Source of the DNA: Sinorhizobium meliloti 4H41
GTDB lineage: Bacteria > Pseudomonadota > Alphaproteobacteria > Rhizobiales > Rhizobiaceae
NCBI RefSeq assembly: GCF_000375585.1
Contig: NZ_AQWP01000010.1
Location: 167,435 to 231,434, forward strand
Reading direction: 5' to 3'
Length of the DNA stretch: 64,000 nt
Below, piece by piece: positions 34,179-42,825 of this stretch (positions within the stretch are counted from its first letter, which is position 1; each line of letters begins with the position of its first letter). The notes under the pieces are model-generated. The model was not told where the DNA came from and ran no database searches. It saw only the letters and a program-made list of their open reading frames with translations. The position numbers were made by a program, and so were the translations under genes.

Positions 34179-35111
34179 ATGGACCGCATCGATGCAATGA
34201 AAGTTTTCGTCGCCGCGATCGACGAAGGCAGCCTGGCCGGGGCGGCCCGCCGGCTGAAGCGCTCGCCCACAGCGGTGAGTCGCGCCTTGAGCTTCCTGGA
34301 AGCGCATGTCGGCGTCGAACTTCTGCATCGAACCACCCGCACCCTCAAACTGAGTGAAGCAGGCCAACGCTATGCGGCCGCCTGCCGACGGGTGCTAACC
34401 GACCTCGAGGAAGCCGACATGCTCGCAGGAGGCGAGCGCTCCGCACCCCGTGGGATGTTGACGATTTCGTCGCCGCCAATCCTCGGGGAGGAAATACTTC
34501 GTCCCATCCTGGATGATTTTCTCGATCTCTACCCGACCGTTTCTGTCCGGCTTCTTCTCCTCGATCGCTTCGTCAACCTGGTGGACGAAGGCGTCGACAT
34601 AGCGCTGCGCATCGGCCAACTGGCAGACTCGTCGCTCATCTCTACCCGGCTCGGCGGCGATGTGCGGCGCGTCGTGGTCGCCTCGCCTCGGTACCTCGCC
34701 AATCACCCCCGCATCGAAGAACCGGCCGATCTCGCCAAGCACCAGATACTGGCCTTCACCAATTTCGGTCTGGAATCCTGGAGCTTCACACCGGCGAAGG
34801 GCTCATCCCTCCCCAGGACGATCCAGTTTAAGCCCAGGTGCATCGTCAACAGCGTGCGCGCTGCCGCCGCTTCGGCGGCTGCCGGGCGCGGCCTGACGAG
34901 GCTTTATTCCTATCACGTCGCGGAATATGTGAAGGACGGGCGCCTGGAGATCGTGCTCTCCGACGCCGAGCATCCGCCCCTGCCGGCGCATTTGCTCGCG
35001 CCGCAGGGCCGAATGTCGGTCCCCAAGGTCCGCGCCTTTGTCGACTTTGCGGCGCCGCGTCTGCGCTCCGAATTTGCGCGCATGGCAGCGGAGGCGGGCA
35101 CGCTTACCTGA
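34179..35111 (+). CDS. LysR-family transcriptional regulator
   Basis: 310 residues starting MDRIDAMKVFVAAIDEGSLAGAARRLKRSPTAVSRALSFLE, the standard winged helix-turn-helix; the in-frame ATG 27 codons upstream has no LysR features. The effector domain has RGMLTISSPPILGEEILRPILDDFLDLYPTVSVRLLLLD and the DIALRIGQLADSSLI turn typical of the CrgA/AaeR-like subgroup. It is divergent from the Hsp31-like gene and upstream of the SDR/tautomerase pair on its own strand; either is a plausible target. Confidence 0.92.
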   Translation: MDRIDAMKVFVAAIDEGSLAGAARRLKRSPTAVSRALSFLEAHVGVELLHRTTRTLKLSEAGQRYAAACRRVLTDLEEADMLAGGERSAPRGMLTISSPPILGEEILRPILDDFLDLYPTVSVRLLLLDRFVNLVDEGVDIALRIGQLADSSLISTRLGGDVRRVVVASPRYLANHPRIEEPADLAKHQILAFTNFGLESWSFTPAKGSSLPRTIQFKPRCIVNSVRAAAASAAAGRGLTRLYSYHVAEYVKDGRLEIVLSDAEHPPLPAHLLAPQGRMSVPKVRAFVDFAAPRLRSEFARMAAEAGTLT

Positions 35112-35253
35112 TTATGCCGGAATACGGTCGAGTGTCTGTCAAGTACCGGCAATTCTCCCAAAGATCGCACCGATCTAATTTCGCTTGCACCAACGCCGAG
35201 GGCGGAGGGCGGACGCAGGAAGCGGCCGCTGCGATCGAGAAAGGATCACATCA

Positions 35254-35967
35254 ATGCGTACCGAACAGAAAGTCGTCGTCATCACCGGCGCCTCGCAAGG
35301 CATCGGCGCCGGACTGGTTCGCGCCTATCGTGACCGGAACTACCGCGTCGTCGCGACCTCCCGGTCCATCAAGCCGAGCGCCGATCCGGATATCCATACA
35401 GTCGCCGGCGACATCAGCCAGCCGGAGACCGCCGACCGGATCGTGCGCGAAGGGATCGAGCGCTTCGGCCGCATCGACTCTCTGGTGAACAATGCCGGCG
35501 TTTTCCTCGCCAAGCCGTTCGTCGAAATGACCCAGGAGGATTACGACCACAATCTCGGGGTGAATGTCGCCGGCTTTTTCCACATCACCCAGCGTGCCGC
35601 AGCGAAAATGCTGAAGCAGGGTTCAGGCCATATTGTCAGCATCACCACCAGCCTGGTCGATCAGCCGATGGTCGGCATGCCCTCCGCACTCGCGTCGCTC
35701 ACCAAAGGTGGCCTGAACGCGGTGACTCGGTCGCTGGCGATGGAGTTTTCCAGGAGCGGCGTCCGCGTCAACGCGGTCTCCCCAGGGGTAATCAAGACCC
35801 CGATGCATCCGGTTGAGACGCATTCGACGCTCGCCGGCCTGCACCCGGTCGGCCGGATGGGCGAAATTCGCGACGTCGTGGATGCCGTCCTCTATCTCGA
35901 AAATGCGGGATTCATCACCGGCGAGATCCTTCATGTCGACGGCGGTCAGAACGCGGGACGCTGGTAA
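35254..35967 (+). CDS. SDR-family oxidoreductase lacking the catalytic tyrosine
   Basis: 237 residues. NAD(P) loop VITGASQGIGAG (TGxxxGxG) and NNAGVF, NVAGFF elements are intact. The catalytic serine follows in SITTS. The motif that should read YxxxK reads ASLTK, with Ala147 in place of Tyr and Lys151 retained. The rest, including VRVNAVSPGVIKTPMH and HVDGGQNAGRW, is canonical. GAGAAAGGATC precedes the ATG. A paired tautomerase follows 53 bases later. Loss of Tyr should greatly reduce ordinary dehydrogenase activity, so it may be a binding or alternative-chemistry member. Confidence 0.88.
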   Translation: MRTEQKVVVITGASQGIGAGLVRAYRDRNYRVVATSRSIKPSADPDIHTVAGDISQPETADRIVREGIERFGRIDSLVNNAGVFLAKPFVEMTQEDYDHNLGVNVAGFFHITQRAAAKMLKQGSGHIVSITTSLVDQPMVGMPSALASLTKGGLNAVTRSLAMEFSRSGVRVNAVSPGVIKTPMHPVETHSTLAGLHPVGRMGEIRDVVDAVLYLENAGFITGEILHVDGGQNAGRW

Positions 35968-36020
35968 ACGGCATATCGCCCTGCGAAGACACACGAACCA
36001 GATCCGCAAAGGAGGCTGCA

Positions 36021-36260
36021 ATGCCTATCGTCACCGTACAGGTTACCCGCGAGGGAAGCGCACCCGGCCGCAACTCGGTCACCGCCGAGGAGAAGGCCGC
36101 GATCATCAGGGGCGTCAGCGAAGTGCTGCTCGATGTCCTGAACAAACCGCTTGAATCCACCTATGTGGTTATCGAGGAGGTCGATCTCGACAACTGGGGT
36201 TGGGGCGGGCTCCCGACGGTGCAATACCGCCGGCAGCGCGCCGAGGCGGCACAATTCTGA
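36021..36260 (+). CDS. 4-oxalocrotonate tautomerase-family protein
   Basis: 79 residues; after Met removal Pro would be N-terminal and serve as the catalytic base (MPIVTVQVTREG). It contains EEKAAIIRGVSEVLLDVLNKPLESTYVVIEEVDLDNWGWGG, the 4-OT helix and strand, and the WGWGG end is common in bacterial paralogues. GGAGG stands well placed upstream. With the SDR it likely forms a two-gene unit. The substrate is unknown. Confidence 0.88.
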   Translation: MPIVTVQVTREGSAPGRNSVTAEEKAAIIRGVSEVLLDVLNKPLESTYVVIEEVDLDNWGWGGLPTVQYRRQRAEAAQF

Positions 36261-36287
36261 AACCGGCTCATCTGCCCCGCCGCTCGT

Positions 36288-36313
36288 GGCACGCTTCACT
36301 TTAGAAGCGTGCC
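36288..36313. terminator. Bidirectional hairpin between tautomerase gene and pqqE
   Basis: GGCACGCTTC (36288-36297) and GAAGCGTGCC (36304-36313) form a perfect 10-bp stem with a 6-base loop, in the 67-base gap between convergent genes. Confidence 0.65.
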
Positions 36314-36327
36314 GACACATTTAACGG

Positions 36328-37455
36328 TCATGCCCGGCCGCGATAGTTCATGGCGACGACCGACGGCGCCGAAAGCTGTTCCACTTCAAGCGTCAGGCGA
36401 TCGCGAAGCGGAGACCGGATGCAAACCGGGTCCGTTGCGCTCGCGTCCCCGGCAAGCGCCATCGCCTGGCAGCGGCACCCACCGAAATCCACCTTCTTGC
36501 GCTCGCAGCTCCGACAGAGCTCCGGCATCCAGTCCTCGCCGCGATAGGCATTGAACGCATTGCTCTCGTACCAGATGCTGGAAAGTGATTTTTCGCGCAC
36601 GTTCTCGAAGGAGAGGCTCGGAATGGTTTCCGCGGCATGGCATGGAAGCACCCGCCCCGACGGAGTGACGTTCAAGCCGACCCGGCCCCAGCCGCCCATG
36701 CAGGCCTTTGGATACTTCGAATAGTAATCGGCGGGCACATAGTCGATCACCAATAGGCCTTGATACTTCTCGCGTGCTTCGGCGACGGTTCGCGTAGCGC
36801 GCTCGACCTGCTCGCGGGTCGGCATGAGAACCTCTTTGTTGCGCTCGGCCCAGCCGTGGAACTGCACGGTGGCGACTTCGATGCGTCGCGCCTTCAGCCG
36901 GATCGCCAGCTCGATCATCTCATCGATCTCGCCCATGTTCTGCCTGTGGCAGACGGCGTTCAGTGTCAGCGGTATAGCGGCATCGGCCGCCCAGCCTGCA
37001 ACCGCCATTTTCCGTTCATAGCCGCCTTTGTACCCGCCGATCCGATCGGCGCTTTCGGGAGAAACGCCCTGGATGGAAAGCTGGATATGGTCGAGCCCCA
37101 CCTCGGCGAGACTGTTCATTCTCGCTTCCGTCAGTCCCACGCCCGAGGTGATCAGGTTGGTGTAAAGGCCCAGCGAACTCGCCGCCTGCGTCAATTCGAC
37201 GAGGTCCCGGCGCGCGGCAGGTTCCCCGCCGGACAGGTGCAGATGCAGAACGCCGAGATCGGCGGCTTGCGCGAAGACGCCTGTCCATTCCTCGGTCGAC
37301 AGTTCTTCCTTGGCTTGCGTCAGGGCGATCGGGTTGGAGCAATAGGGGCAGGCGAGCGGACAGCGATGCGTCAGTTCCGCCAGCATGGCCATCGGTGGGG
37401 GGACACGCGGCATTGCCCGCACAATATCGGCTGGTCGGGCGATGGTGTCGCTCAT
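36328..37455 (-). CDS. pqqE: PqqE, radical SAM enzyme of PQQ synthesis
   Basis: 375 residues. Radical SAM cluster Cys32, Cys36 and Cys39 in CPLACPYC, GGEPAARRDLVEL, and the C-terminal SPASM region with cysteines in CHAAET, ELCRSCERKK, GGCRCQA and DPVCIRSP. It makes the carbon-carbon link between Glu and Tyr of PqqA, with PqqD as chaperone. Fifth gene of the pqqABCDE order, with its ATG overlapping the end of pqqD. PQQ is the cofactor of the XoxF dehydrogenase about 25 kb away in this window. Confidence 0.96.
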   Translation of the reverse strand: MSDTIARPADIVRAMPRVPPPMAMLAELTHRCPLACPYCSNPIALTQAKEELSTEEWTGVFAQAADLGVLHLHLSGGEPAARRDLVELTQAASSLGLYTNLITSGVGLTEARMNSLAEVGLDHIQLSIQGVSPESADRIGGYKGGYERKMAVAGWAADAAIPLTLNAVCHRQNMGEIDEMIELAIRLKARRIEVATVQFHGWAERNKEVLMPTREQVERATRTVAEAREKYQGLLVIDYVPADYYSKYPKACMGGWGRVGLNVTPSGRVLPCHAAETIPSLSFENVREKSLSSIWYESNAFNAYRGEDWMPELCRSCERKKVDFGGCRCQAMALAGDASATDPVCIRSPLRDRLTLEVEQLSAPSVVAMNYRGRA

Positions 37456-37748
37456 TGGACGATCTCCAGCATGCGGCGGACCGAGAGCTCCTGGACGAAA
37501 GTCCTGACATCCTCCGCGATCTCTTCGACCGGGGCGTCGAACTTCTCGGCAAAGTCGGCGGCGATCCGGTCAAGGTTCCGTTCGCCATCGAGCGCCTGAA
37601 CGATGGCCACGGCGATGTCGTCCACGGCCATGGCACGCTCCGGAGCCAGAAGCACCGTCTGGCCGCGGACCGGATCCTCATGCAGCCGGACCCCTCGTGC
37701 CAGCTTGACGACGCTCGACCCAGAAATCTCGGGCGCGTCGGCCGTCAT
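37452..37748 (-). CDS. pqqD: PqqD, PQQ peptide chaperone
   Basis: 98 residues, starting at an ATG overlapping the pqqC stop (ATGA); the longer open frame runs into pqqC and is rejected. It follows the PqqD pattern: VVKLARGVRLHEDPVRGQTVLLAPERAMAVDDIAVAIVQALDGERNLDRIAADFAEKFDAPVEEIAEDVRTFVQEL. PqqD binds PqqA and presents it to PqqE. No anomalies seen. It is a stand-alone protein here, not the pqqCD fusion found in some methylotrophs. Confidence 0.95.
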   Translation of the reverse strand: MTADAPEISGSSVVKLARGVRLHEDPVRGQTVLLAPERAMAVDDIAVAIVQALDGERNLDRIAADFAEKFDAPVEEIAEDVRTFVQELSVRRMLEIVQ

Positions 37749-38515
37749 TCCGCCGCCTCCCGTGCTCTCGGCTCGCGGATCACCCCCTCCCGGCCGTCCC
37801 AGGCACCCGGCGGAATGCGCCCCGGCGTGACATAGGCCGAATAAAGCGCATCGAGCTGGGCCCAAAGAACATCCGTCTTGAAGGTGAGAGCCTGAGCGGC
37901 AGCGTCCTGCTTTTCCCGCGTGTCGGCATGGTCGAGGACATAAGCAAGGCCGAACTCGACATCCCGGGGCGCCTCCGCCAGCCTCTGGCGGAAGTAGGCG
38001 AGCGCCGCGTCATCGGCGAAGGCGTAGTGCTCCAGCAGCCCGGTAATGCGCTCCGAGTGGATCTTCGGCGCAAAAAGCTCCGTCAGCGAGGAGGCCACCG
38101 CCTCGAGGAGCGGCTTCTCACGCACGAAGGAGACATAGGCGTCCACGGCAAACCGGGTCGACGGCAGAACGCCCCTTGCCGAGCCGACATAGGCTGGATC
38201 GAGTCCGACGGCCTCGGCCAGACGCAGCCAGCGCCGGATGCCGCCGCCCTCTTCGACACCGCCGTCGTGATCTTCGATGCGGGAGCGCCAGGCCCGGCGC
38301 ATATCAGGATCGTCGCAACGCGACAGAAAGGCCGCATCCTTCATGGGGATGCGGCTCTGGTAATAGAAGCGGTTGATCACCCAGGCGCGGACCTGCGTCG
38401 TCGTGCAACCGCCGCCATGGAGCATCGCATGAAACGGATGCTTGTCATGATAGCGCTCCTTGCCGATCTCCAGCAGGCGGGCATGGAAAGCTTGTCTGTC
38501 AGTTGCCGTCGTCAC
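37745..38515 (-). CDS. pqqC: PqqC, pyrroloquinoline-quinone synthase
   Basis: 256 residues, the usual size. Contains YHDKHPFHAMLHGGGCTTTQVRAWVINRFYYQSRIPMKDAAFLSRC, the conserved N-terminal active-site helices, and EDHDGGVEEGGGIRRWLRLAEAVGL. It catalyses the last ring closure and eight-electron oxidation to PQQ, using O2. Four-base overlaps with pqqB and pqqD. It is separate from PqqD. No missing residue was noticed. Confidence 0.96.
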   Translation of the reverse strand: MTTATDRQAFHARLLEIGKERYHDKHPFHAMLHGGGCTTTQVRAWVINRFYYQSRIPMKDAAFLSRCDDPDMRRAWRSRIEDHDGGVEEGGGIRRWLRLAEAVGLDPAYVGSARGVLPSTRFAVDAYVSFVREKPLLEAVASSLTELFAPKIHSERITGLLEHYAFADDAALAYFRQRLAEAPRDVEFGLAYVLDHADTREKQDAAAQALTFKTDVLWAQLDALYSAYVTPGRIPPGAWDGREGVIREPRAREAAE

Positions 38516-39423
38516 AGCCGGACCTCCATCCCGTCATAGCCGATCTCGAAGCCGCGGGCCTCGACGCGCTCGCGCTCGGTGCCGGCCCGCCAGATCGGGT
38601 TGGTGTTGTTGATATGGACATAGATCTTTCTGCGGATGTTCAAGAGATCGAGCGCCTCGAGACTGCCGCCCTCCCCGTCGATCGGCATGTGGCCCATGCG
38701 ACGGCCTGTCTTGCGGCCGGTCCCTGTCAGGATCATCTCGTCATCGGAGAAGAGCGTGCCGTCGAAGAAGACGGCATCGGCATCGCGCAGGCGCGCGGCG
38801 AGGCTATCCGTCATCACGGCGCAGCCCGGAACATAATAGACCCGCCTGTCGCCGGCCTTCAGTTCGACACCGACCGTGTGCTCGCCCTCGATACCCAGAT
38901 CGGGCTCGCCGTCCTCCAGAAAGAGCGGCACCTTGCCCGGAACGGCGAAGAGCCGTGCATCGAGGCCCGACAGCGGAGAGAACGCCTCATCGACTTCGAT
39001 GGTTTCTCTTGAAACCAGTTCCGGGTCGAGGACCTGGAAGACCGGATTGTCGGCGACGATCCGGCCGACCGCGCCGGTCGAAAACAGCGTGAATGCCTGC
39101 TTCTCGCGCAAGACGAGAAGCCCTGCCAGATGGTCGATGTCGCCATTCGTCAGCACCACGCTCTCGATGGGGCTGTGACGAAGGCGGCGCGGCTGAAGCG
39201 GCCTATTGTTTTGAACCTGCTGGCGGATGTCGGGGGAGGCGTTGAAGACGGCCCAGCTCTCATCGTCGAGACTCACCGCGAGCGACGACTGCGTTTGCGG
39301 TCTGAGGCCGGAGGCCGGATCGCGCGCCATCGCGCAGTTGCGACAGCCGCAATTCCATTGCGGGAGACCGCCGCCGGCGGCGGCCCCCAAGACGATGATG
39401 CGAAGATCGGACGTTTTGTTCAC
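38512..39423 (-). CDS. pqqB: PqqB, metallo-beta-lactamase-fold oxidoreductase/hydroxylase
   Basis: 303 residues if started at GTG 39423 (VNKTSDLRIIVLGAAAGGG...), preceded by AGGTATCC; a TTG 11 codons earlier is possible but would nearly reach pqqA. Core: QWNCGCRNCAMAR (zinc Cys), TQSSLAVS, LTNGDIDHLAGLL (metallo-beta-lactamase DxDH) and HINNTNP. PqqB hydroxylates the Tyr of the PqqE product, as understood for the family. A 41-base spacer follows pqqA. Confidence 0.93.
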   Translation of the reverse strand: MNKTSDLRIIVLGAAAGGGLPQWNCGCRNCAMARDPASGLRPQTQSSLAVSLDDESWAVFNASPDIRQQVQNNRPLQPRRLRHSPIESVVLTNGDIDHLAGLLVLREKQAFTLFSTGAVGRIVADNPVFQVLDPELVSRETIEVDEAFSPLSGLDARLFAVPGKVPLFLEDGEPDLGIEGEHTVGVELKAGDRRVYYVPGCAVMTDSLAARLRDADAVFFDGTLFSDDEMILTGTGRKTGRRMGHMPIDGEGGSLEALDLLNIRRKIYVHINNTNPIWRAGTERERVEARGFEIGYDGMEVRL

Positions 39424-39464
39424 CGGGATACCTGATGCCTTACCGATCCTCGTCAAGCTGGCCT

Positions 39465-39560
39465 TCAGAAGAGGATCGGTTCATCCCCGTCCGCAGGTGC
39501 ATAGCGGGTGATTTCCATAGCGCAGCTGACTTCGATGAATTTCGGTTTATGCCAGGCCAT
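39465..39560 (-). CDS. pqqA: PqqA precursor peptide of PQQ
   Basis: Thirty-one codons, read directly from the minus strand: start ATG 39560-39558 with GGAGGAAGT upstream, stop TGA 39467-39465. The peptide begins MAWHKPKFIEVSCAMEITRY and continues APADGDEPILF. It has the invariant E-x3-Y at Glu16 and Tyr20, which are cross-linked by PqqE to become the PQQ skeleton. Length and motif are typical. It heads pqqABCDE; the upstream 280 bases to cbbR hold no gene. Confidence 0.96.
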   Translation of the reverse strand: MAWHKPKFIEVSCAMEITRYAPADGDEPILF

Positions 39561-39707
39561 ACTTCCTCCATTCGCCCGTGGGGTCGTTGTGCTCGCTCCC
39601 GTTCCGGCAGGCGCCCTTGCGGTCGGGGCGGGCATGAAACCAGACAGGACCTATAGCAGTCGCTGCCCGGGTCAAGGGCCGGAACGGCAGTCCGCTGCTC
39701 CGGCAGA

Positions 39708-39730
39708 GCCCGGCGGCGCCGTAGCCGGGC
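39708..39730. terminator. GC-rich hairpin between cbbR and pqqA
   Basis: GCCCGGC (39708-39714) and GCCGGGC (39724-39730) form a 7-bp stem, followed by TTTTA on the plus strand. It lies between cbbR (stop 39843) and pqqA on the minus strand. It could end cbbR transcripts or belong to the pqqA leader; strength uncertain. Confidence 0.35.
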
Positions 39731-39842
39731 TTTTAGGCTCGTAAAGTCTCCTCTTGGGGCGCATGGTAGCAAGCGATGTGGTGCCCCACAATTACGACCT
39801 AGGTGTTGGTCGCCGCCGCCTTCCGCCCCATGAAGCTCACCT

Positions 39843-40784
39843 CTAGCCGAATGCGTTGGCTGGATAAGGCTTGCTGACCACAGGCAGATAGCGCGCTCCG
39901 GACGCCAGCACGAACCGCTCGAAAGCCTGCATGGCCGGGGTGGCGGCACGGTCCAGGCGCGAAACGGTGAACCACTGCCGGCGGATCGGCGTGTCGACCA
40001 CGTCGAGGGTCACGAGCCTGCCGAGCTTTACCTCCTGCTCTATCGTATGGGCCGAGATGAAGGCGATTCCGAGACCGGCAATGACGGCCTGCTTGATCGT
40101 CTCGTTCGAGGCGATCTCGGTGCCGAGCTCCTCGAGCTCGTGCGGCGTGTCGCTCAGGAAGATCTCGAGGGAGATACGCGTTCCCGATCCTTTTTCGCGC
40201 ACCAGGAACCGTTCCTGGGCGATCCGCTCCCGTGAAATCTCCAGCACGCCCGCGAGCGGGTGACCGGCGGGGGCGATGAAGACCAGTGGATGATCGCCGA
40301 ATACCTGCGCCCGCACCTCGAAATCGCGCGGCGGCCGGCCCATCAGAGCGATGTCGATCTCATGATCCCGCAACTTGGCGATGATCTCGGCCCGGTTGCC
40401 GATGAACAGATTTATCTCCACGGCAGGAACCCGATCGCGAAAGGCGGCAATCAGCTGCGGCGCGAAATATTTCCCGGTCGACACGACTCCGAGGCGCAAC
40501 CGTCCGGTTCTGACCCCCTTGATGGCATCTATCGTGTCCTCGAGGGCAATGAGGCTGTCCTCGATCGCCCGCGCCGCTTCGAGAAAGGCAAGGCCGTAAG
40601 CCGTCGGCACCATGCCGCCGCGCGTGCGGTCGAAGAGCGTAATGCCGGCATCCCGTTCCAGATGCTGGATCTGCAGGGTGAGCGCCGGTCCGGTCAGTCC
40701 CAAGGCTTCGGCGGCAAGGTTGATCTTGCCCAACCGGCAAACGGCTTCGACGGTGCGGAGCTGGCGAAAGGTCACATTGCGCAT
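39843..40784 (-). CDS. cbbR: CbbR, LysR-type activator of the Calvin cycle operon
   Basis: 313 residues. N-terminal winged helix: VTFRQLRTVEAVCRLGKINLAAEALGLTGPALTLQIQHLERDAGITLFDRTRGGM. The effector domain continues with LRLGVVSTGKYFAPQLIAAFRDRVPAVEINLFIGNR, closely following CbbR proteins that sense Calvin-cycle intermediates or NADPH. It is divergent from cbbF with a 101-base spacer that contains an AT-rich dyad, the standard LysR arrangement. Expected to activate cbbFPTALSXE under autotrophic growth. Confidence 0.95.
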   Translation of the reverse strand: MRNVTFRQLRTVEAVCRLGKINLAAEALGLTGPALTLQIQHLERDAGITLFDRTRGGMVPTAYGLAFLEAARAIEDSLIALEDTIDAIKGVRTGRLRLGVVSTGKYFAPQLIAAFRDRVPAVEINLFIGNRAEIIAKLRDHEIDIALMGRPPRDFEVRAQVFGDHPLVFIAPAGHPLAGVLEISRERIAQERFLVREKGSGTRISLEIFLSDTPHELEELGTEIASNETIKQAVIAGLGIAFISAHTIEQEVKLGRLVTLDVVDTPIRRQWFTVSRLDRAATPAMQAFERFVLASGARYLPVVSKPYPANAFG

Positions 40785-40793
40785 GGATCAACG

Positions 40794-40810
40794 TAAGTAA
40801 ATTTAACTTA
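40794..40810. promoter_or_regulatory. Candidate CbbR-binding dyad in the cbbR-cbbF spacer
   Basis: TAAGTAAATTTAACTTA is an AT-rich imperfect dyad (TAAGT...ACTTA) containing a T-N11-A core, as LysR regulators bind. It stands 10 bases before the cbbR ATG and 76 bases before cbbF; the surrounding 40 bases are the most AT-rich of the region. Confidence 0.6.
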
Positions 40811-40885
40811 TGAAGTCAAATGAATAAATTTTACAAACTACCCTTTTACGCCATCCTTCCCTCGACAGCGTGCGGAGGAGACATC

Positions 40886-41935
40886 ATGTCAGGCGCAACT
40901 CTCGAAGCTTACCTCGCTTCATGCACGGCCCGCGGCGACGACCTTACGCGGGACGTGGCCGCCGTGATCCAGAGGCTGGCTAGGGCCGCTCTCGACATCC
41001 GCAAGCTCGTCGGCCAGGGCGCGCTCGGCACCGCTTTCAACGGCACCCACGGCAACAGCAACACGGATGGCGATCTCCAGAAGGACCTCGACATCCTGTG
41101 CGACGACCAGTTCCTGTCGTCGCTGCAAGGCGCGCCCGTCGCATGCTACGCCTCGGAAGAACTGGAAAATCCCGTTCTGCTCGACCCGGCTGCGCGCCTC
41201 GCGGTTGCCATCGACCCGCTCGACGGCTCTTCGAACATCGATAACAACGTTTCCATCGGCACGATCTTCTCGGTGCTTCCCGCCGCCAAGGGGCCGGACG
41301 TGGACCCCTCCCAGTCCTTCCTGCAACCTGGAAACCGGCAACTGGCGGCGGGCTTCTTCGTCTACGGACCGCAGACCGCTCTGGTGCTGTCGCTCGGCAA
41401 GGGGACGGAGATCTTCGTCTTCTCCAGCAGGCTCGGATGTTTCGTCGAGGCCTACAAGTCGGCCAGCATCCCCGAGCGCGCGCACGAATTCGCCATCAAC
41501 ATGTCGAACTACCGGCACTGGGAAGAAGCGATCCGGCTCTATGTCGACGACTGCCTGGCAGGCTCCGAGGGTCCCCGCGAGCGGGATTTCAACATGCGCT
41601 GGATCGCCTCGCTCGTCGCGGAAACCTATCGCATCCTCATCCGCGGCGGGATCTTTCTCTATCCCGCCGACGGCCGGAAGGGATACAGCCAGGGCCGGCT
41701 GCGGCTGGTCTACGAGGCGAACCCCATCGCCTTCATCATCGAGAATGCCGGCGGCGCGGCCACCACGTCCATCGACCGCATTCTCGATCTCGTTCCGGAA
41801 AATCTGCACCAGCGCGTGCCTCTGGTTTTCGGCTCGCGCCGCGAGGTGGCGCGCATCACCCGCTATCACGTCGACCCGAACATGATTGGCGAACGCGCTC
41901 CGCTCTTCGGCAAGCGCGGTCTATTCCGGGCCTGA
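40886..41935 (+). CDS. cbbF: Fructose-1,6-bisphosphatase class I (Calvin cycle)
   Basis: 349 residues from ATG 40886 with CGGAGGAGACATC upstream; the longer frame into the promoter is rejected. It has NGTHGNSNTDGDLQKDLDILCDD, ASEELENP, and the metal-binding AIDPLDGSSNIDNNVSIGTIF signature. C-terminal GRKGYSQGRLRLVYEANPIAFIIENAGG is the sugar-phosphate region. It dephosphorylates FBP (and often sedoheptulose-1,7-bisphosphate) to regenerate RuBP. First gene of the cbb operon under CbbR. Confidence 0.95.
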   Translation: MSGATLEAYLASCTARGDDLTRDVAAVIQRLARAALDIRKLVGQGALGTAFNGTHGNSNTDGDLQKDLDILCDDQFLSSLQGAPVACYASEELENPVLLDPAARLAVAIDPLDGSSNIDNNVSIGTIFSVLPAAKGPDVDPSQSFLQPGNRQLAAGFFVYGPQTALVLSLGKGTEIFVFSSRLGCFVEAYKSASIPERAHEFAINMSNYRHWEEAIRLYVDDCLAGSEGPRERDFNMRWIASLVAETYRILIRGGIFLYPADGRKGYSQGRLRLVYEANPIAFIIENAGGAATTSIDRILDLVPENLHQRVPLVFGSRREVARITRYHVDPNMIGERAPLFGKRGLFRA

Positions 41936-41945
41936 GGAGAAAAAT

Positions 41946-42815
41946 ATGTCGGCCAAATACCCCATCATCTCCATCACAGGTTCGTCCGGCGCCGGCACCA
42001 CGACCGTCAAGGACACTTTCGAGAAGATTTTCAAGCGCGAGAACATTTCGGCGTCCTTCATCGAAGGCGATGCCTTTCATCGCTTCGACCGGGAAACCAT
42101 GCGCAGCAAGATCGCGGAGGAAAAAGCCCGAGGCGTCGACTTCACGCATTTCTCCGCCGATGCGAACGAACTGGAGATCCTCGAAAGCGTCTTTGCCGAA
42201 TATGGCCGGCGCGGGGTCGGGCGCACCCGTCACTACGTGCACGACGAGGCCGAGGCCGCGAAATTCGGCTCGGACCCCGGCACGTTCACCGACTGGGAAG
42301 AATTCCGCGACAGCGATCTTCTCTTCTACGAGGGGCTGCATGGCTGCGCCGTCACCGAGACGGTCAATCTCGCCCAGCATTGCGACCTGAAGATCGGCGT
42401 CGTGCCCGTCATCAATCTCGAATGGATCCAGAAGATCCATCGCGACAAGGCGACCCGCGGCTACTCCACCGAGGCCGTGACCGACACCATCCTGCGGCGC
42501 ATGCCCGACTATGTGAACTATATCTGCCCGCAGTTCTCCCTGACGGACATCAATTTCCAGCGCGTGCCGATCGTCGATACGTCCAATCCCTTCATCGCCC
42601 GCTGGATACCGACGCCGGCCGAATCCATCCTGGTCATCCGCTTCGCCAAGCCGCAAAGCATCGATTTCCCATACCTGCTGTCGATGCTGCACAACAGCTA
42701 CATGTCGCGCGCCAATTCCATCGTGGTGCCGGGCGACAAGCTCGATCTCGCCATGCAGCTGATCTTCACCCCGCTCATCCACAAGCTGCTCGAGCGCAAG
42801 CACCGCATGTCGTGA
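41946..42815 (+). CDS. cbbP: Phosphoribulokinase
   Basis: 289 residues, start ATG 41946 ten bases after cbbF with GAGGAGAAAAAT upstream. Walker [15 protein letters not shown] near residue 12, [13 protein letters not shown], and [10 protein letters not shown] are the bacterial phosphoribulokinase landmarks. Phosphorylates ribulose-5-phosphate to RuBP, the RuBisCO substrate. The short octameric bacterial form, lacking the redox-regulated cysteine pair of plant enzymes. The downstream cbbT gene follows after 10 bases. Confidence 0.96.
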   Translation: MSAKYPIISITGSSGAGTTTVKDTFEKIFKRENISASFIEGDAFHRFDRETMRSKIAEEKARGVDFTHFSADANELEILESVFAEYGRRGVGRTRHYVHDEAEAAKFGSDPGTFTDWEEFRDSDLLFYEGLHGCAVTETVNLAQHCDLKIGVVPVINLEWIQKIHRDKATRGYSTEAVTDTILRRMPDYVNYICPQFSLTDINFQRVPIVDTSNPFIARWIPTPAESILVIRFAKPQSIDFPYLLSMLHNSYMSRANSIVVPGDKLDLAMQLIFTPLIHKLLERKHRMS

Positions 42816-42825
42816 GGAGGACATC

